Below, piece by piece: positions 17,327 through 26,005 of a stretch of DNA of 64,000 nucleotides; position 1 is the first letter of the stretch; the number at the start of each line of letters is the position of its first letter. Location of the stretch: assembly GCF_028464225.1 (NCBI RefSeq), contig NZ_JAQPCN010000004.1, positions 1 to 64,000 of the forward strand, given 5' to 3'. Origin of the DNA: Zeaxanthinibacter sp. PT1. Lineage in GTDB: Bacteria > Bacteroidota > Bacteroidia > Flavobacteriales > Flavobacteriaceae. The notes below the pieces were generated by a model, which was not told where the DNA came from, did not search any database, and saw only the letters and a list, made by a program, of their open reading frames with translations. The position numbers were made by a program, and so were the translations under genes.

Positions 17327-18128
17327 CGCGCTTAACTACGAATTTAGAGATGTATATACTGATTTGATAAAGGATAAGTACAGGTACCGCCACGATGATC
17401 TGGCTGGCTACATCCGGGGGTGTGATGACGGCAGAGATGATCAGGACGATAACCAGTGCTATTTTCCGGTATTTTTTTAAGATTTCCGGAGTGACAAGAC
17501 CAATTTTGGTCAGGAAGAATATGATGATCGGTAGTTCAAATATTAAACCACAAGCGATCACGGATGCACGTACTGTTGAAATATAGGAGCCCAGGTCAAT
17601 GTCGTTAAATACCTCCTCGCTCACCGTATAACTCCCCAAAAAGTTGATAGAAAGGGGCGCAACAACATAATAGCCGAACAGCACCCCGAGGAAGAAAAGG
17701 AAAGACGCGATAAAGATAAAGCCCTTAGAGCTCCTGCGCTCTTTCTCATACAGCCCGGGGCTGATGAATTTCCACATTTCGTAAAGAATATAGGGAAACC
17801 CAATAATGAATCCTGCCCAGATCGAGGTCCAGATATGGGCAGAGAACTGCCCTGCCATCACCCGGCTCTGCACCCGGAATGCCGGGCCATCACCACAGAA
17901 TGCCTCGCTTAACCCAAGCCATTTTGACAGTTTGCAGAAGATTTCGTAGGTAGGGAAATCTGCTTTTTTTGGTCCAAAAATGACCGTGTCAAAAATAAAA
18001 TCTTTCATAAGGAAAGCGACAAAGCCGATGATTACTACCGCCAGGGTAGATCTGATCAGGTGCCATCTCAGTTCTTCAAGATGGTCCAGGAAGGACATCT
18101 CGTTGGGGTTGTTTTTCTTTTTTGCCAT
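17304..18128 (-). CDS. tatC: Twin-arginine translocase subunit TatC
   Basis: 274 residues, six membrane segments. The N-terminal MSFLDHLEELRWHLIRS is the signal-peptide-binding signature of TatC, and the cytoplasmic loop FISPGLYEKERR is also conserved. It exports folded proteins with TatA, which is not in this window. A Flavobacteria-type long first periplasmic loop (about 45-105) is present. Its ATG overlaps the kdsD stop by one base (TGATG). Confidence 0.95.
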   Translation of the reverse strand: MAKKKNNPNEMSFLDHLEELRWHLIRSTLAVVIIGFVAFLMKDFIFDTVIFGPKKADFPTYEIFCKLSKWLGLSEAFCGDGPAFRVQSRVMAGQFSAHIWTSIWAGFIIGFPYILYEMWKFISPGLYEKERRSSKGFIFIASFLFFLGVLFGYYVVAPLSINFLGSYTVSEEVFNDIDLGSYISTVRASVIACGLIFELPIIIFFLTKIGLVTPEILKKYRKIALVIVLIISAVITPPDVASQIIVAVPVLILYQISIYISKFVVKRDAKKERK

Positions 18129-19093
18129 CAGAGGATGCCTTCTTTAATGAGGTTGTGCAAGTGAACTACTCCTTTGTAAACACCATTATCCACAGCCAGT
18201 AGTTGCGAGATCCCGTGTTCTTGCATGATCTCCAAGGCTTTCACAGCCAGTACTTCTGTCTCGATAGTCTTGGGACTAGTGGTCATGATATCCTGAGCAG
18301 TCAGTCCGTTGATATGTTCATATTTATTCAGCATACGCCGAATGTCACCATCGGTGACAATACCCTTCAGTTCATCACCGTCAACCACCGCGGTGACCCC
18401 GAGCATTTTTTCAGAGATTTCAACGATTACATTCTTGACGTCCGATCCGATGGATACTTCGGGCTTTAAATTTGTTAAAATGATATCGGAGACCCTCAGG
18501 TATAGTTTTTTGCCCAAAGTGCCCCCGGGGTGGAAGCGAGCAAAATCCCGACTGCTGAAACCCCTGAGTTCCAGCAGGCAGATAGCCAGGGCATCGCCCA
18601 TAACAAGTTGTGCCGTGGTGCTGGTTGTAGGCGCCAGGTTGTTGGGGCAAGCCTCCTTTTCAATGAAGGTGTTTAAAACGTAGTCGGCTTGCTGGCCAAG
18701 GGATGATTCCGGGTTAGCCGTCATTCCTATTAACTTGTTCTTAGCCTGTTTGATCAGGGGCACCAGCATTTTTATTTCCGGTGTATTCCCGCTTTTAGAG
18801 ATTAACATCACCACATCGTTCTCCTGAATGATTCCCAGGTCTCCATGAATGGCGTCTGCCGCATGCATGAAAATCGAAGGGGTGCCGGTAGAATTCAGCG
18901 TGGCAACGATCTTGGAGGCAATAATTGCACTTTTCCCAATTCCTGACACAATGACCCTGCCTTTAGAGTCCAGTATGGTTGTAACAGCCTCTGCGAAGGC
19001 ACTGTCAAGGAGGGTAGTAAGATTTTGAATAGCGTCAGCTTCCGTTTCTATAGCTTTTCGCGCTATTTCGAGGATGGCATTATTTTTGATCAA
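18128..19093 (-). CDS. kdsD: Arabinose-5-phosphate isomerase (KpsF/GutQ family)
   Basis: 321 residues: an N-terminal SIS sugar-isomerase domain (about 35-175, with VSGIGKSA, ADAIHGDLG and SKSGNTPE) and two CBS domains (about 205-320). It converts ribulose-5-phosphate to arabinose-5-phosphate, the first step to Kdo for lipopolysaccharide. The CBS pair probably senses a nucleotide. It is the first gene of a four-gene minus-strand run with tatC, the AhpD-like gene and lptB, and is divergent from recQ. Confidence 0.92.
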   Translation of the reverse strand: MIKNNAILEIARKAIETEADAIQNLTTLLDSAFAEAVTTILDSKGRVIVSGIGKSAIIASKIVATLNSTGTPSIFMHAADAIHGDLGIIQENDVVMLISKSGNTPEIKMLVPLIKQAKNKLIGMTANPESSLGQQADYVLNTFIEKEACPNNLAPTTSTTAQLVMGDALAICLLELRGFSSRDFARFHPGGTLGKKLYLRVSDIILTNLKPEVSIGSDVKNVIVEISEKMLGVTAVVDGDELKGIVTDGDIRRMLNKYEHINGLTAQDIMTTSPKTIETEVLAVKALEIMQEHGISQLLAVDNGVYKGVVHLHNLIKEGIL

Positions 19094-19179
19094 GGTCGAT
19101 TGAAAATTAGCTAATTTGCGTCAGATTTTATTCCTTAAGAGGGAATAAAATCCTTTGAAAAATTTTATATTTAAGTAAA

Positions 19180-19187
19180 CAAAAGTA
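19180..19187 (-). promoter_or_regulatory. Candidate kdsD promoter -7 element
   Basis: TACTTTTG on the minus strand, about 85 bases before the kdsD start, in the AT-rich 231-base gap shared with the divergent recQ gene. No clear TTG upstream. Confidence 0.4.
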
Positions 19188-19324
19188 CGGAAACTTATTT
19201 TATAGGGATTCTTAAAGTTCGTCTTAAAATTGAATCCGCTTACCCCGAATTCCATAAATAGTTCATACCTTAATAAAATGGGTGTTAACCCTATGATAAA
19301 GTATTGGCAATTAAACAGTACAGC

Positions 19325-21526
19325 ATGATTTTAAATGAGATTGATCTACATGCCTCACTAAAGAAATATTTTGGTTTCTCGCAGTTTAAAGGACTGCAGG
19401 AAGATGTGATCAGCAATGTAGTAAAAGGCAATAACACTTTTGTGGTTATGCCGACGGGTGGAGGTAAATCCATGTGTTACCAGTTACCTGCCTTAATACA
19501 GGAAGGGACAGCTATTGTTGTTTCCCCTCTGATTGCATTGATGAAGAACCAGGTGGATGCTATCCGAAGCGTCTCGTCCCATAACGGGGTCGCCCATGTA
19601 TTGAATTCTTCCCTCACCAAAACCGAGATTAAGAATGTGAAGAGCGATATTAAGTCGGGCATCACAAAACTGCTTTATGTAGCACCGGAGTCACTCACCA
19701 AAGAGGAAAACGTAGAATTTTTAAGATCGGTACCCCTATCTTTTGTCGCCATAGATGAAGCCCATTGTATTTCTGAATGGGGGCATGATTTCCGTCCGGA
19801 ATACAGGAACCTAAGAAGCATCATCAACAGGCTTGGAGATGATATACCTGTTATTGCTCTGACTGCAACGGCCACGCCAAAAGTTCAGGAAGACATCATC
19901 AAAAACCTAGGTATTCCGGAAGCAAAAGTTTTTAAGGCGTCTTTCAACAGGCCCAACCTGTTTTACGAAGTAAGACCCAAGACTAAGAATGTTGATGCCG
20001 ATATCATCCGGTTCGTAAAGAAGAATTCCGGTAAATCAGGGATCATCTATTGCCTGAGTAGGAAAAAAGTTGAAGAGCTGGCCCAGGTTTTACAGGTGAA
20101 TGGTGTTAGTGCTGTGCCTTACCATGCCGGGTTCGACGCTAAGACCCGCTCCAGGTACCAGGATATGTTCCTCATGGAGGAAGTAGATGTAGTGGTTGCA
20201 ACCATCGCCTTTGGGATGGGAATAGACAAGCCGGATGTCCGTTACGTCATCCATCACGATATCCCTAAAAGTATAGAAAGTTATTACCAGGAGACCGGCC
20301 GTGCCGGGAGGGACGGTGGTGAAGGTCATTGCCTGGCATTTTATGCCTACAAGGACATAGAAAAATTAGAGAAGTTCATGTCCGGAAAACCTGTGGCCGA
20401 ACAAGAGATCGGTAATGCACTGTTGCAGGAGATTGTGGCCTATGCGGAAACTTCTATGTCGCGTCGAAAATTCATACTCCACTACTTCGGGGAGGCCTTT
20501 GACGAAGTCCATGGTGATGGTGCAGATATGGATGACAATTCCCGTAATCCAAAAGAAAAAGAAGAAGCTGGTGGCGATGTGGTTAAATTACTGCAGGCAG
20601 TCAAGGATACCAGTGAAAAATTTAAGGCGAAAGAAGTGGTAAAAACCCTGACGGGTAAAACCAATTCCCTGATTTCCTCACACAAAACCGACACCAAATC
20701 GGTATTTGGAAGTGGGGCAGAGCATGATAAATCCTATTGGATGGCACTGATCAGGCAAGTTCTTGTAGCAGGTCTGCTACGAAAAGAGATAGAGCAATAC
20801 GGTGTATTGCACATTACGGATAAAGGTCATGCTTTTCTTAAAAAGCCGGGTTCCTTTATGATGACAAAAGACCATTCTTACAACCAGGAAACAGATAATG
20901 CCATCGTTACTGCTGCCAAAGCAAATGCGGGTGTCACTGATGATAATTTGCTGAAGTTGCTGAAAGACCTGCGTAAAAAAGAGGCGCAAAAAAGAGATGT
21001 GCCTCCTTTTGTAGTGTTCCAGGACCCTTCACTACAGGATATGGCCCTGAAGTATCCGGTTACCATGGATGAGCTGGTCAACATACACGGGGTAGGGGAA
21101 GGGAAGGCCAAACGCTTTGGAGCTCCCTTTATCAAAATGATCTCTGACTACGTGGAAGAAAATGACATTGTACGTCCGGATGACCTGGTCGTTAAAAGTA
21201 CTGGTGCTAATTCTGCCCTGAAGCTTTACATCATTCAGAATATAGACCGGAAGCTACCGCTGGATGATATTGCCTCTGCCAAAGGCTTAGAGATCCCAGA
21301 ACTGGTCAAAGAAATGGAGCAGATCGTTTTTAGTGGTACTAAGCTGAATCTCGGTTACTGGATCGATGAAATTCTGGATGAGGACCAGCAAGAAGAAATT
21401 CACGATTATTTCCTTGAAGCGGAAACTGATAATATAGAAAAGGCCCTGAAGGAATTTGATGGCGAATATGAAGATGAGGAACTGCGCCTCTACCGGCTCA
21501 AATTCATGAGCGAAGTCGCCAACTAG
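19325..21526 (+). CDS. recQ: ATP-dependent DNA helicase RecQ
   Basis: 733 residues from the ATG at 19325; an in-frame TTG 21 bases earlier is less likely. The helicase core shows the Q-motif region [10 protein letters not shown], Walker A PTGGGKS, the DEAH box [22 protein letters not shown] and motif [11 protein letters not shown]. The RQC zinc site is not obvious. A winged-helix-like region covers about 440-530, and an HRDC domain (about 545-620, [15 protein letters not shown]) and a C-terminal extension follow. It unwinds D-loops and forks in recombinational repair. The gene is monocistronic with a strong terminator. Confidence 0.95.
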   Translation: MILNEIDLHASLKKYFGFSQFKGLQEDVISNVVKGNNTFVVMPTGGGKSMCYQLPALIQEGTAIVVSPLIALMKNQVDAIRSVSSHNGVAHVLNSSLTKTEIKNVKSDIKSGITKLLYVAPESLTKEENVEFLRSVPLSFVAIDEAHCISEWGHDFRPEYRNLRSIINRLGDDIPVIALTATATPKVQEDIIKNLGIPEAKVFKASFNRPNLFYEVRPKTKNVDADIIRFVKKNSGKSGIIYCLSRKKVEELAQVLQVNGVSAVPYHAGFDAKTRSRYQDMFLMEEVDVVVATIAFGMGIDKPDVRYVIHHDIPKSIESYYQETGRAGRDGGEGHCLAFYAYKDIEKLEKFMSGKPVAEQEIGNALLQEIVAYAETSMSRRKFILHYFGEAFDEVHGDGADMDDNSRNPKEKEEAGGDVVKLLQAVKDTSEKFKAKEVVKTLTGKTNSLISSHKTDTKSVFGSGAEHDKSYWMALIRQVLVAGLLRKEIEQYGVLHITDKGHAFLKKPGSFMMTKDHSYNQETDNAIVTAAKANAGVTDDNLLKLLKDLRKKEAQKRDVPPFVVFQDPSLQDMALKYPVTMDELVNIHGVGEGKAKRFGAPFIKMISDYVEENDIVRPDDLVVKSTGANSALKLYIIQNIDRKLPLDDIASAKGLEIPELVKEMEQIVFSGTKLNLGYWIDEILDEDQQEEIHDYFLEAETDNIEKALKEFDGEYEDEELRLYRLKFMSEVAN

Positions 21527-21547
21527 TTCTATAAGGGTCATAATAAA

Positions 21548-21579
21548 AAAAACACCCCTGGTCTTCCAGGGGTGTTTTT
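21548..21579 (+). terminator. recQ terminator
   Basis: Perfect stem aaaaacacccctgg / ccaggggtgttttt with loop tctt, about 20 bases past the recQ stop. A-runs and T-runs on both sides could let it act in both directions. Confidence 0.9.
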
Positions 21580-21588
21580 GATTGTATA

Positions 21589-21620
21589 CGGTGTTTAACT
21601 AATTATAAGGTTAAACACCG
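21589..21620. repeat. Second 11-bp inverted repeat after recQ
   Basis: Arms cggtgtttaac and gttaaacaccg pair perfectly around the 10-base loop taattataag. It has no T-run, unlike the terminator 10 bases before it. It lies between the 3' ends of recQ and the convergent small-membrane-protein operon. It could be an operator-like palindrome or a 3'-end-protecting hairpin. Confidence 0.6.
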
Positions 21621-21657
21621 AATATTTGGAATGCCGAACCTTGGCTAGGCGTCCGCT

Positions 21658-21966
21658 TCAGAAATCGTCTAAATTTCCGGTAGTAACCAGCGCAATAATC
21701 ACCCCAAAATACAAGATGAGCACTATAAGCATAAAAGCAGAGAGGCCTAATCCTACATAGGACAGGATTTTCCCGGTTTTTACGTTTTCAAAGCCGGAGT
21801 AAAGCCCGGGTTGGGATTCATAGAGCTGCTTGGCCTTCTTGGCCTGTGACAGTCCAATAAAGCTGAATATGGCAGCAAAGGGACCACAACACATCAGTGC
21901 ACCAACCACGGAAAGAATTCCCATGGTGAGGGTGGTGCTGGCCCCTGGTAAAGTTGTTTGGTTCAT
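21658..21966 (-). CDS. Small membrane protein, DUF4190-like
   Basis: 102 residues with two hydrophobic segments (about 13-38 and 68-95). The first contains MCCGPF and leads into GLSQAKKAKQLYESQPG, a cytoplasmic loop typical of DUF4190-like or CCC-motif membrane proteins. Function is unknown. It is the last of three small membrane-protein genes and probably a distant paralogue of the preceding one: both have Cys-rich first segments and a lysine-tyrosine-rich middle loop. Confidence 0.7.
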   Translation of the reverse strand: MNQTTLPGASTTLTMGILSVVGALMCCGPFAAIFSFIGLSQAKKAKQLYESQPGLYSGFENVKTGKILSYVGLGLSAFMLIVLILYFGVIIALVTTGNLDDF

Positions 21967-21983
21967 AATTGGTATTTACAGGA

Positions 21984-22316
21984 TTATTCTTCTATTCCCC
22001 ATTCTTCCATCATTTCCATAGATCGCTCCATATAAGCGTCCCATCCTCCCATCTGTGAGATGGTATACAGGATATAGATGAGGGTTAATACACCGAGTGC
22101 TATTGCAATAATAGCCATGATCTTGGCGGTTTTTAGCTGGCTGTAATTGGAATAGGTTTCCGGGGCTGACATATACTTCTTTTCATCGCTCCTGATCAGG
22201 AGCAGGGCAATACCTCCCAGCAATATTCCGGGGACTCCCCAGATACAGCAGCATAAGTATCCCAGGATAGAAAGCACAATAGCTATAGTTACATTTGGTA
22301 ATTTCTGTTGTTCCAT
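21984..22316 (-). CDS. CCC-motif membrane protein
   Basis: 110 residues. The first hydrophobic segment carries the GYLCCCIWG triple cysteine (about 18-26), after which the protein family is named. The loop RSDEKKYMSAPETYSNYSQLKTAK follows, then a second segment (about 69-88) and an acidic, Met-rich tail. Function is unknown. It lies between the DUF4190-like and DUF2752 genes with gaps of 17 and 9 bases, so the three form one operon. Confidence 0.75.
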   Translation of the reverse strand: MEQQKLPNVTIAIVLSILGYLCCCIWGVPGILLGGIALLLIRSDEKKYMSAPETYSNYSQLKTAKIMAIIAIALGVLTLIYILYTISQMGGWDAYMERSMEMMEEWGIEE

Positions 22317-22325
22317 AGTAAAGGA

Positions 22326-22631
22326 TTAAATTAATTTGAAAATATAGTTGGTTAAAATGGTTAAAACACTAAGTATCATCAGGCTTATACTGATGGTATT
22401 AGCGTAGCGTATCCTGATAAAACGGTCTGCAATAAGGAAGGCAAAAAGTAAGATCAACGGAAATATGGCCGGGTACATGAGGAAGGCTTCTCCGAATTTA
22501 CCTTCCAGCAAAAGCCAGAAAGATCGTTGTATCCCACAACCCGGGCATTCAAACCCAAAAATTTGTTTGTTCAGGCAGGGGAGCATATAATCTTTCCCTG
22601 AGGTGATAGCTATGGTTGGTTGGAGTTTCAT
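22326..22631 (-). CDS. DUF2752 membrane protein
   Basis: 101 residues. FECPGCGIQRSFWLLLEG (about 28-45) is the DUF2752 signature, a CPGCG turn that could bind a metal. Two hydrophobic segments follow (about 54-72 and 78-100). The family is widespread next to CCC-motif and DUF4190-like proteins in Bacteroidota and has no settled role. It is the first gene of the three-gene operon and is divergent from the 58-residue membrane protein. Confidence 0.82.
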   Translation of the reverse strand: MKLQPTIAITSGKDYMLPCLNKQIFGFECPGCGIQRSFWLLLEGKFGEAFLMYPAIFPLILLFAFLIADRFIRIRYANTISISLMILSVLTILTNYIFKLI

Positions 22632-22664
22632 CCCTTGGTCGGTTCCTCAACCGAAAATTACTAC

Positions 22665-22672
22665 TATTTTTG
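22665..22672 (+). promoter_or_regulatory. Promoter -7 element placed for a leaderless message
   Basis: TATTTTTG ends 4 bases before the ATG at 22677. If transcription starts where this box predicts, the message begins at or next to the start codon. Confidence 0.5.
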
Positions 22673-22676
22673 AGGA

Positions 22677-22853
22677 ATGAAAATAAAAGGAATCATTAAT
22701 TTTCTGTTGATCGCCGGCGGAGCTAGTCTTTTAGCCAGTGGCGATACCCTGGTAAAGAATGAATACGCAATGAGTCTCGGCATCATCATATTGATGTTCG
22801 GTGTTTATAGAACGTCCAGGGGATGGAATAGTGAAAGATCGGAAGAAAGATGA
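22677..22853 (+). CDS. Small two-segment membrane protein, 58 residues
   Basis: ATG at 22677 to TGA at 22853. Two hydrophobic segments (about residues 3-20 and 31-44) are joined by a short polar loop (SGDTLVKNEY), with a basic and acidic C-terminal tail (RTSRGWNSERSEER). Its stop overlaps the start of the Smr gene as ATGA, which strongly supports it as a real, coupled gene. A promoter box lies just before it. Function is unknown. Confidence 0.72.
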   Translation: MKIKGIINFLLIAGGASLLASGDTLVKNEYAMSLGIIILMFGVYRTSRGWNSERSEER

Positions 22854-23419
22854 AGGCAGAAAACTTCAATAAGCCGTTTTTCCGTGTTGGAGACAGGGCA
22901 GAAGCTATAGACGACCTGATTTCAGGGACAATTACCCATGTAGAGGGCGGAGTGGTCACCCTACAGACTGATGATGGTTTCCCGATGAGTTTTGAGATAC
23001 ATGAATTGGTACGGATCTCCGGTGAAATTCCTATAGAGATTAGCAACGCCGAGATATCCAGGGTGAAGGATGAGGAGGCCCGGTCTAAAAAACGTCGCAA
23101 GCCTGCGCTAAAACCCAAAGAGCGCAATGCGCCCAGGATGGAAGTGGATCTGCATATAGAAAAGCTTACCCAGGGATTTAAAAGGATGGAGACTTTTGAA
23201 ATCCTGGAATTACAGCTGGAAACTGCAAAAAGACAACTCGATTTTGCCATTCGAAAAAGAATACAAAAAGTGGTTTTTATCCATGGGGTAGGCGAGGGAA
23301 TATTGCGCGAGGAATTAAAATACCTTTTTAACAGGTATGAGGGGGTGCGCTTTTATGATGCGGATTATCAAAAATACGGTATGGGGGCTACAGAGGTGTA
23401 TATCACCCAACAAGCCTAA
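22850..23419 (+). CDS. Smr domain protein (DUF2027/MutS2-like C-terminus)
   Basis: 189 residues. The N-terminal 60 residues form a small beta-rich region (VGDRAEAIDDLISGTITHVEGGVVTLQ) like the KOW-like module of DUF2027 proteins. A basic linker follows (RSKKRRKPALKPKERN), then a C-terminal Smr domain with VDLHIEKL (about 98-105) and FIHGVGEG (about 139-146), the two motifs needed for Smr nuclease activity. It probably acts on nucleic acid. It is translated from the ATGA overlap with the small membrane protein. Confidence 0.85.
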   Translation: MKAENFNKPFFRVGDRAEAIDDLISGTITHVEGGVVTLQTDDGFPMSFEIHELVRISGEIPIEISNAEISRVKDEEARSKKRRKPALKPKERNAPRMEVDLHIEKLTQGFKRMETFEILELQLETAKRQLDFAIRKRIQKVVFIHGVGEGILREELKYLFNRYEGVRFYDADYQKYGMGATEVYITQQA

Positions 23420-23421
23420 AT

Positions 23422-23928
23422 TTATTCCGAGGTTGTAATGGTCCCAAAATTACTGATCCTGAGGTCAGTGATCCGCTCTCCCTTATCATTTACCAGGCTG
23501 ATATTGCTGATTACGATATTGTGTTCAAATTGGGTGCTGTCACTTTCACTCTGTATAGTGGTAACCAGAATTTCCCCCGCCGCAGCTTCTACTTCTTCAA
23601 GTACCGATGGATCTGCCGGAGGGAGATCATCACAGAAATAGGACTTGCTGACATCATCAGAAAAAATCCTGTAGATAAGTCTTGATTGGGTTGGAATGGT
23701 GCTAACAATAGTTCCATCAGAAACCTCGTTTTTCAGTACCCCGTCCTGTAAATCCAGGATAAGGGCCTGGTCTCCACTGATCTTAAAGAAAAAATCACTC
23801 TGCGTGGTCGTCTGGCTGTCGCAGAACTGGATGGACTCACCGTCAAAATCAATTGTCTCTATCTGTAGGTCACCGTCACTACATGCTAAAAACAGCAACG
23901 CGGTGAGGATTATAAGGTATCTTCCCAT
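23422..23928 (-). CDS. Lipoprotein of unknown function, 168 residues
   Basis: A short signal peptide ends in LFLACSD, a lipobox with Cys16. The mature part is mostly beta-strand-like and acidic and has two further Cys (residues 36 and 99), which may form a disulfide. The FFFKISGDQALILDLQDGVL stretch looks like a beta-sandwich strand pair. I recognise no family. It is convergent with the Smr gene with only 2 bases between stops, and has a promoter box almost touching its start. Confidence 0.65.
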   Translation of the reverse strand: MGRYLIILTALLFLACSDGDLQIETIDFDGESIQFCDSQTTTQSDFFFKISGDQALILDLQDGVLKNEVSDGTIVSTIPTQSRLIYRIFSDDVSKSYFCDDLPPADPSVLEEVEAAAGEILVTTIQSESDSTQFEHNIVISNISLVNDKGERITDLRISNFGTITTSE

Positions 23929-23932
23929 GTCC

Positions 23933-23940
23933 CAAATTTA
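23933..23940 (-). promoter_or_regulatory. Promoter -7 element of the lipoprotein gene (leaderless position)
   Basis: TAAATTTG on the minus strand ends 4 bases before the start codon at 23928, so transcription would begin at or beside the ATG. Confidence 0.5.
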
Positions 23941-24007
23941 ATAGAATCCAGGCTGACTATCCTATAGCTTTAACTTAATTTTTAGGGTGATTTCGACAAA
24001 TTTCAGC

Positions 24008-24015
24008 TATTTTTG
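24008..24015 (+). promoter_or_regulatory. Candidate promoter -7 element of the cysteine desulfurase gene
   Basis: TATTTTTG, giving a leader of about 25 bases. T-rich sequence but no exact TTG lies upstream at the right distance. Confidence 0.45.
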
Positions 24016-24044
24016 GCTGCACCATTAAAATCTGATCATTTCTC

Positions 24045-25193
24045 ATGAAAAGAGTATATCTCGATAACGCCGCCACCACCCAGGTACGGGAAGAAGTCAT
24101 CGAAAAGATGCAGGAAGCTTTACGTGAAACCTATGGGAACCCTTCTTCTACCCATGGCTTTGGACGTAGTGCGAAAACGGCTATAGAGCAGGCGAGGAAA
24201 ACCATTGCCAAAATCCTCAATGCCCAGCCTTCGGAGATTATTTTTACCTCGGGGGGGACAGAAGCGGATAATATGATTTTGAGAAGTGCAGTCAAAGATC
24301 TTGGGGTTAAGCGCATAATTACCAGTAAAATAGAGCATCACGCCGTACTGCATACGGCAGAAGCGCTTGCAGAAGAATATGGTATAGAGCTGCAGTGTAT
24401 TGCCCTGGACCAGGACGGGAACCCGGATATTGAACAGCTTAGAGCAGCTTTGGTCAAGGATGATAAAAAAAAGCTGGTAAGCCTGATGCATGTGAATAAC
24501 GAGATCGGGAATATCCTGGATATAGACCAAGTCGGGATGCTCTGTAAGGAACACGGAGCCTTATTTCATTCAGACACAGTTCAGTCTATTGGTCACTTTC
24601 ATTGGGATGTCCAAAAGGCTCCTGTAGATTTCCTGACGGCGGCCGCACATAAATTTCACGGTCCAAAGGGGATAGGATTCGCGTATATCCGAAAGAATTC
24701 GGGTATACAGCCCCTGATACTAGGAGGCTCGCAGGAGAGAGGTTACAGGGCGGGTACCGAGGCATTCCACAATATCGTAGGATTAGAGGCTGCTATGATC
24801 GCTGCTTACGAATCCCTAGAGGAAGAAAAAGCCTATGTGGCAGATTTAAAACAATACTTCATTACAGGTTTAAAGGAAGCCCTGCCCGAAGTTCATTTTA
24901 ACGGCTTATCGGGCTCAGCAGACAGGGGCACCTATACCCTTGTTAATGTATGTTTGCCTTATGATGAGCAGAAAGCTTTGATGCTGCTTTTTCATCTTGA
25001 TCTAAAGGGGATTGCCTGTTCTAAAGGTAGTGCATGTCAATCCGGAAGTAACCAGGGGTCTCATGTGCTCAATGAAATACTCTCCGAGGAACACCTTAAA
25101 AGACCGTCTATCCGGTTTTCATTTTCTAAATATAATACCCGGGAAGACCTGGATCACGTGATTGCAACTCTGAAAGAGTTCGCGGAAGAATAG
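24045..25193 (+). CDS. Cysteine desulfurase, NifS/IscS-like
   Basis: 382 residues, PLP-dependent class V aminotransferase fold. The N-terminus YLDNAATT and FTSGGTEADN (about 68-77) fit the family, HSDTVQSIGH precedes the PLP lysine in TAAAHKFHGPKG (Lys about 204), and SKGSACQSGS (about 324-333) holds the catalytic Cys loop. It removes sulfur from cysteine as a persulfide for Fe-S clusters or tRNA thiolation. No iscU or other iron-sulfur gene is next to it, so its acceptor is not visible here. The compact loop suggests a group I (NifS/IscS) rather than SufS enzyme. Confidence 0.9.
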   Translation: MKRVYLDNAATTQVREEVIEKMQEALRETYGNPSSTHGFGRSAKTAIEQARKTIAKILNAQPSEIIFTSGGTEADNMILRSAVKDLGVKRIITSKIEHHAVLHTAEALAEEYGIELQCIALDQDGNPDIEQLRAALVKDDKKKLVSLMHVNNEIGNILDIDQVGMLCKEHGALFHSDTVQSIGHFHWDVQKAPVDFLTAAAHKFHGPKGIGFAYIRKNSGIQPLILGGSQERGYRAGTEAFHNIVGLEAAMIAAYESLEEEKAYVADLKQYFITGLKEALPEVHFNGLSGSADRGTYTLVNVCLPYDEQKALMLLFHLDLKGIACSKGSACQSGSNQGSHVLNEILSEEHLKRPSIRFSFSKYNTREDLDHVIATLKEFAEE

Positions 25194-25195
25194 GT

Positions 25196-25840
25196 CTAGC
25201 GTTGTCGCTCCTTATCGTAAGGAAATTTCCGGGTAGCCTGTTTCATCATCCGGTCGATAAGATCATCTGTATTCTTTCCGGTGCGTTTATTGATCTTCTG
25301 CTCATATTTCCAGAGCAGCTTCCCGGAATCTCCGTCGCTTATCTTTATCCCTACCCGGCCATAGTCCGCATCACCAAGGATAAAATCGAAGATACTGGAT
25401 TCTGCCGGCACCCCTTCTGAAAGCAAGATGTTCAGGTCAAGGTTTCCACTGATAATCCCATCAACTTCCAGGATTTTGCTGAGTTCCTTAATGGTGTAGG
25501 TATCAATATTGTCGTAATTGATATTATTCTTGCTGAGAATGGCATTGGTATTTTCAGTATTCTGGAAATCGACGGTGAATTTCTTTTTCTTCTTACCCCT
25601 GCCAAAGTAAGTTTCTAATGCCTCTTGTACGGCATAACCCTCTTTTTCCTGGAGCTTATATAATTCTGTTTTGGAAACACGCTCATCTAATTCAAGGTGT
25701 GTAAAGAATGGGATTATGGCAAGAACGGTATGTTCTTCACTGTACTCGTCAAAACGAGCACTTTCATAAATGTTTTTTTGACCATGTACCAATAAAGACA
25801 ACATAATCGCCACTGCGGCAAGTAAACTTTTCAGTTTCAT
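25196..25840 (-). CDS. Secreted protein of unknown function, 214 residues
   Basis: A signal peptide (residues 1-20, cleavage after VHG-Q) leads to a mature domain with a basic patch (GRGKKKKKFTV). Its later half (VDGIISGNLDLN, then VGIKISDGDSGKLLWKYE) resembles the strand-helix pattern of CsgG/LpoB-type periplasmic proteins, in which a GxL motif is followed by a phrase ending in G-x-x-L-W. That likeness is weak and from pattern only. A lipobox is absent. It is convergent with the cysteine desulfurase gene, 2 bases apart. Confidence 0.6.
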   Translation of the reverse strand: MKLKSLLAAVAIMLSLLVHGQKNIYESARFDEYSEEHTVLAIIPFFTHLELDERVSKTELYKLQEKEGYAVQEALETYFGRGKKKKKFTVDFQNTENTNAILSKNNINYDNIDTYTIKELSKILEVDGIISGNLDLNILLSEGVPAESSIFDFILGDADYGRVGIKISDGDSGKLLWKYEQKINKRTGKNTDDLIDRMMKQATRKFPYDKERQR

Positions 25841-25880
25841 ATGAATTATTTAAAATGGGCCCGATGGGACATTTATGCCG

Positions 25881-25888
25881 CAAAAATA
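25881..25888 (-). promoter_or_regulatory. Candidate promoter -7 element
   Basis: TATTTTTG on the minus strand, about 40 bases before the 25840 start. No exact TTG lies 17-23 bases upstream; the nearest is 26 bases away. Confidence 0.4.
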
Positions 25889-26005
25889 ATGGAAAATCTC
25901 CGGACCTCCATCCTCAATGCTCTTAATCTATAGCTAAATAACAAGCCTGTAAAACTCAGCCTTACAGTGGTTTCCGAGTTTGGTCTTTGCTTGCGAACGT
26001 GGTTA

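Noticed and set aside
19304-19324. TTG start for RecQ
   Set aside because: The ATG at 19325 gives the usual N-terminus; the seven extra residues do not resemble the family.
22786-23250. 154-codon minus-strand frame over the Smr gene
   Set aside because: Antisense to a gene with two Smr motifs and with no domain or start signal of its own.
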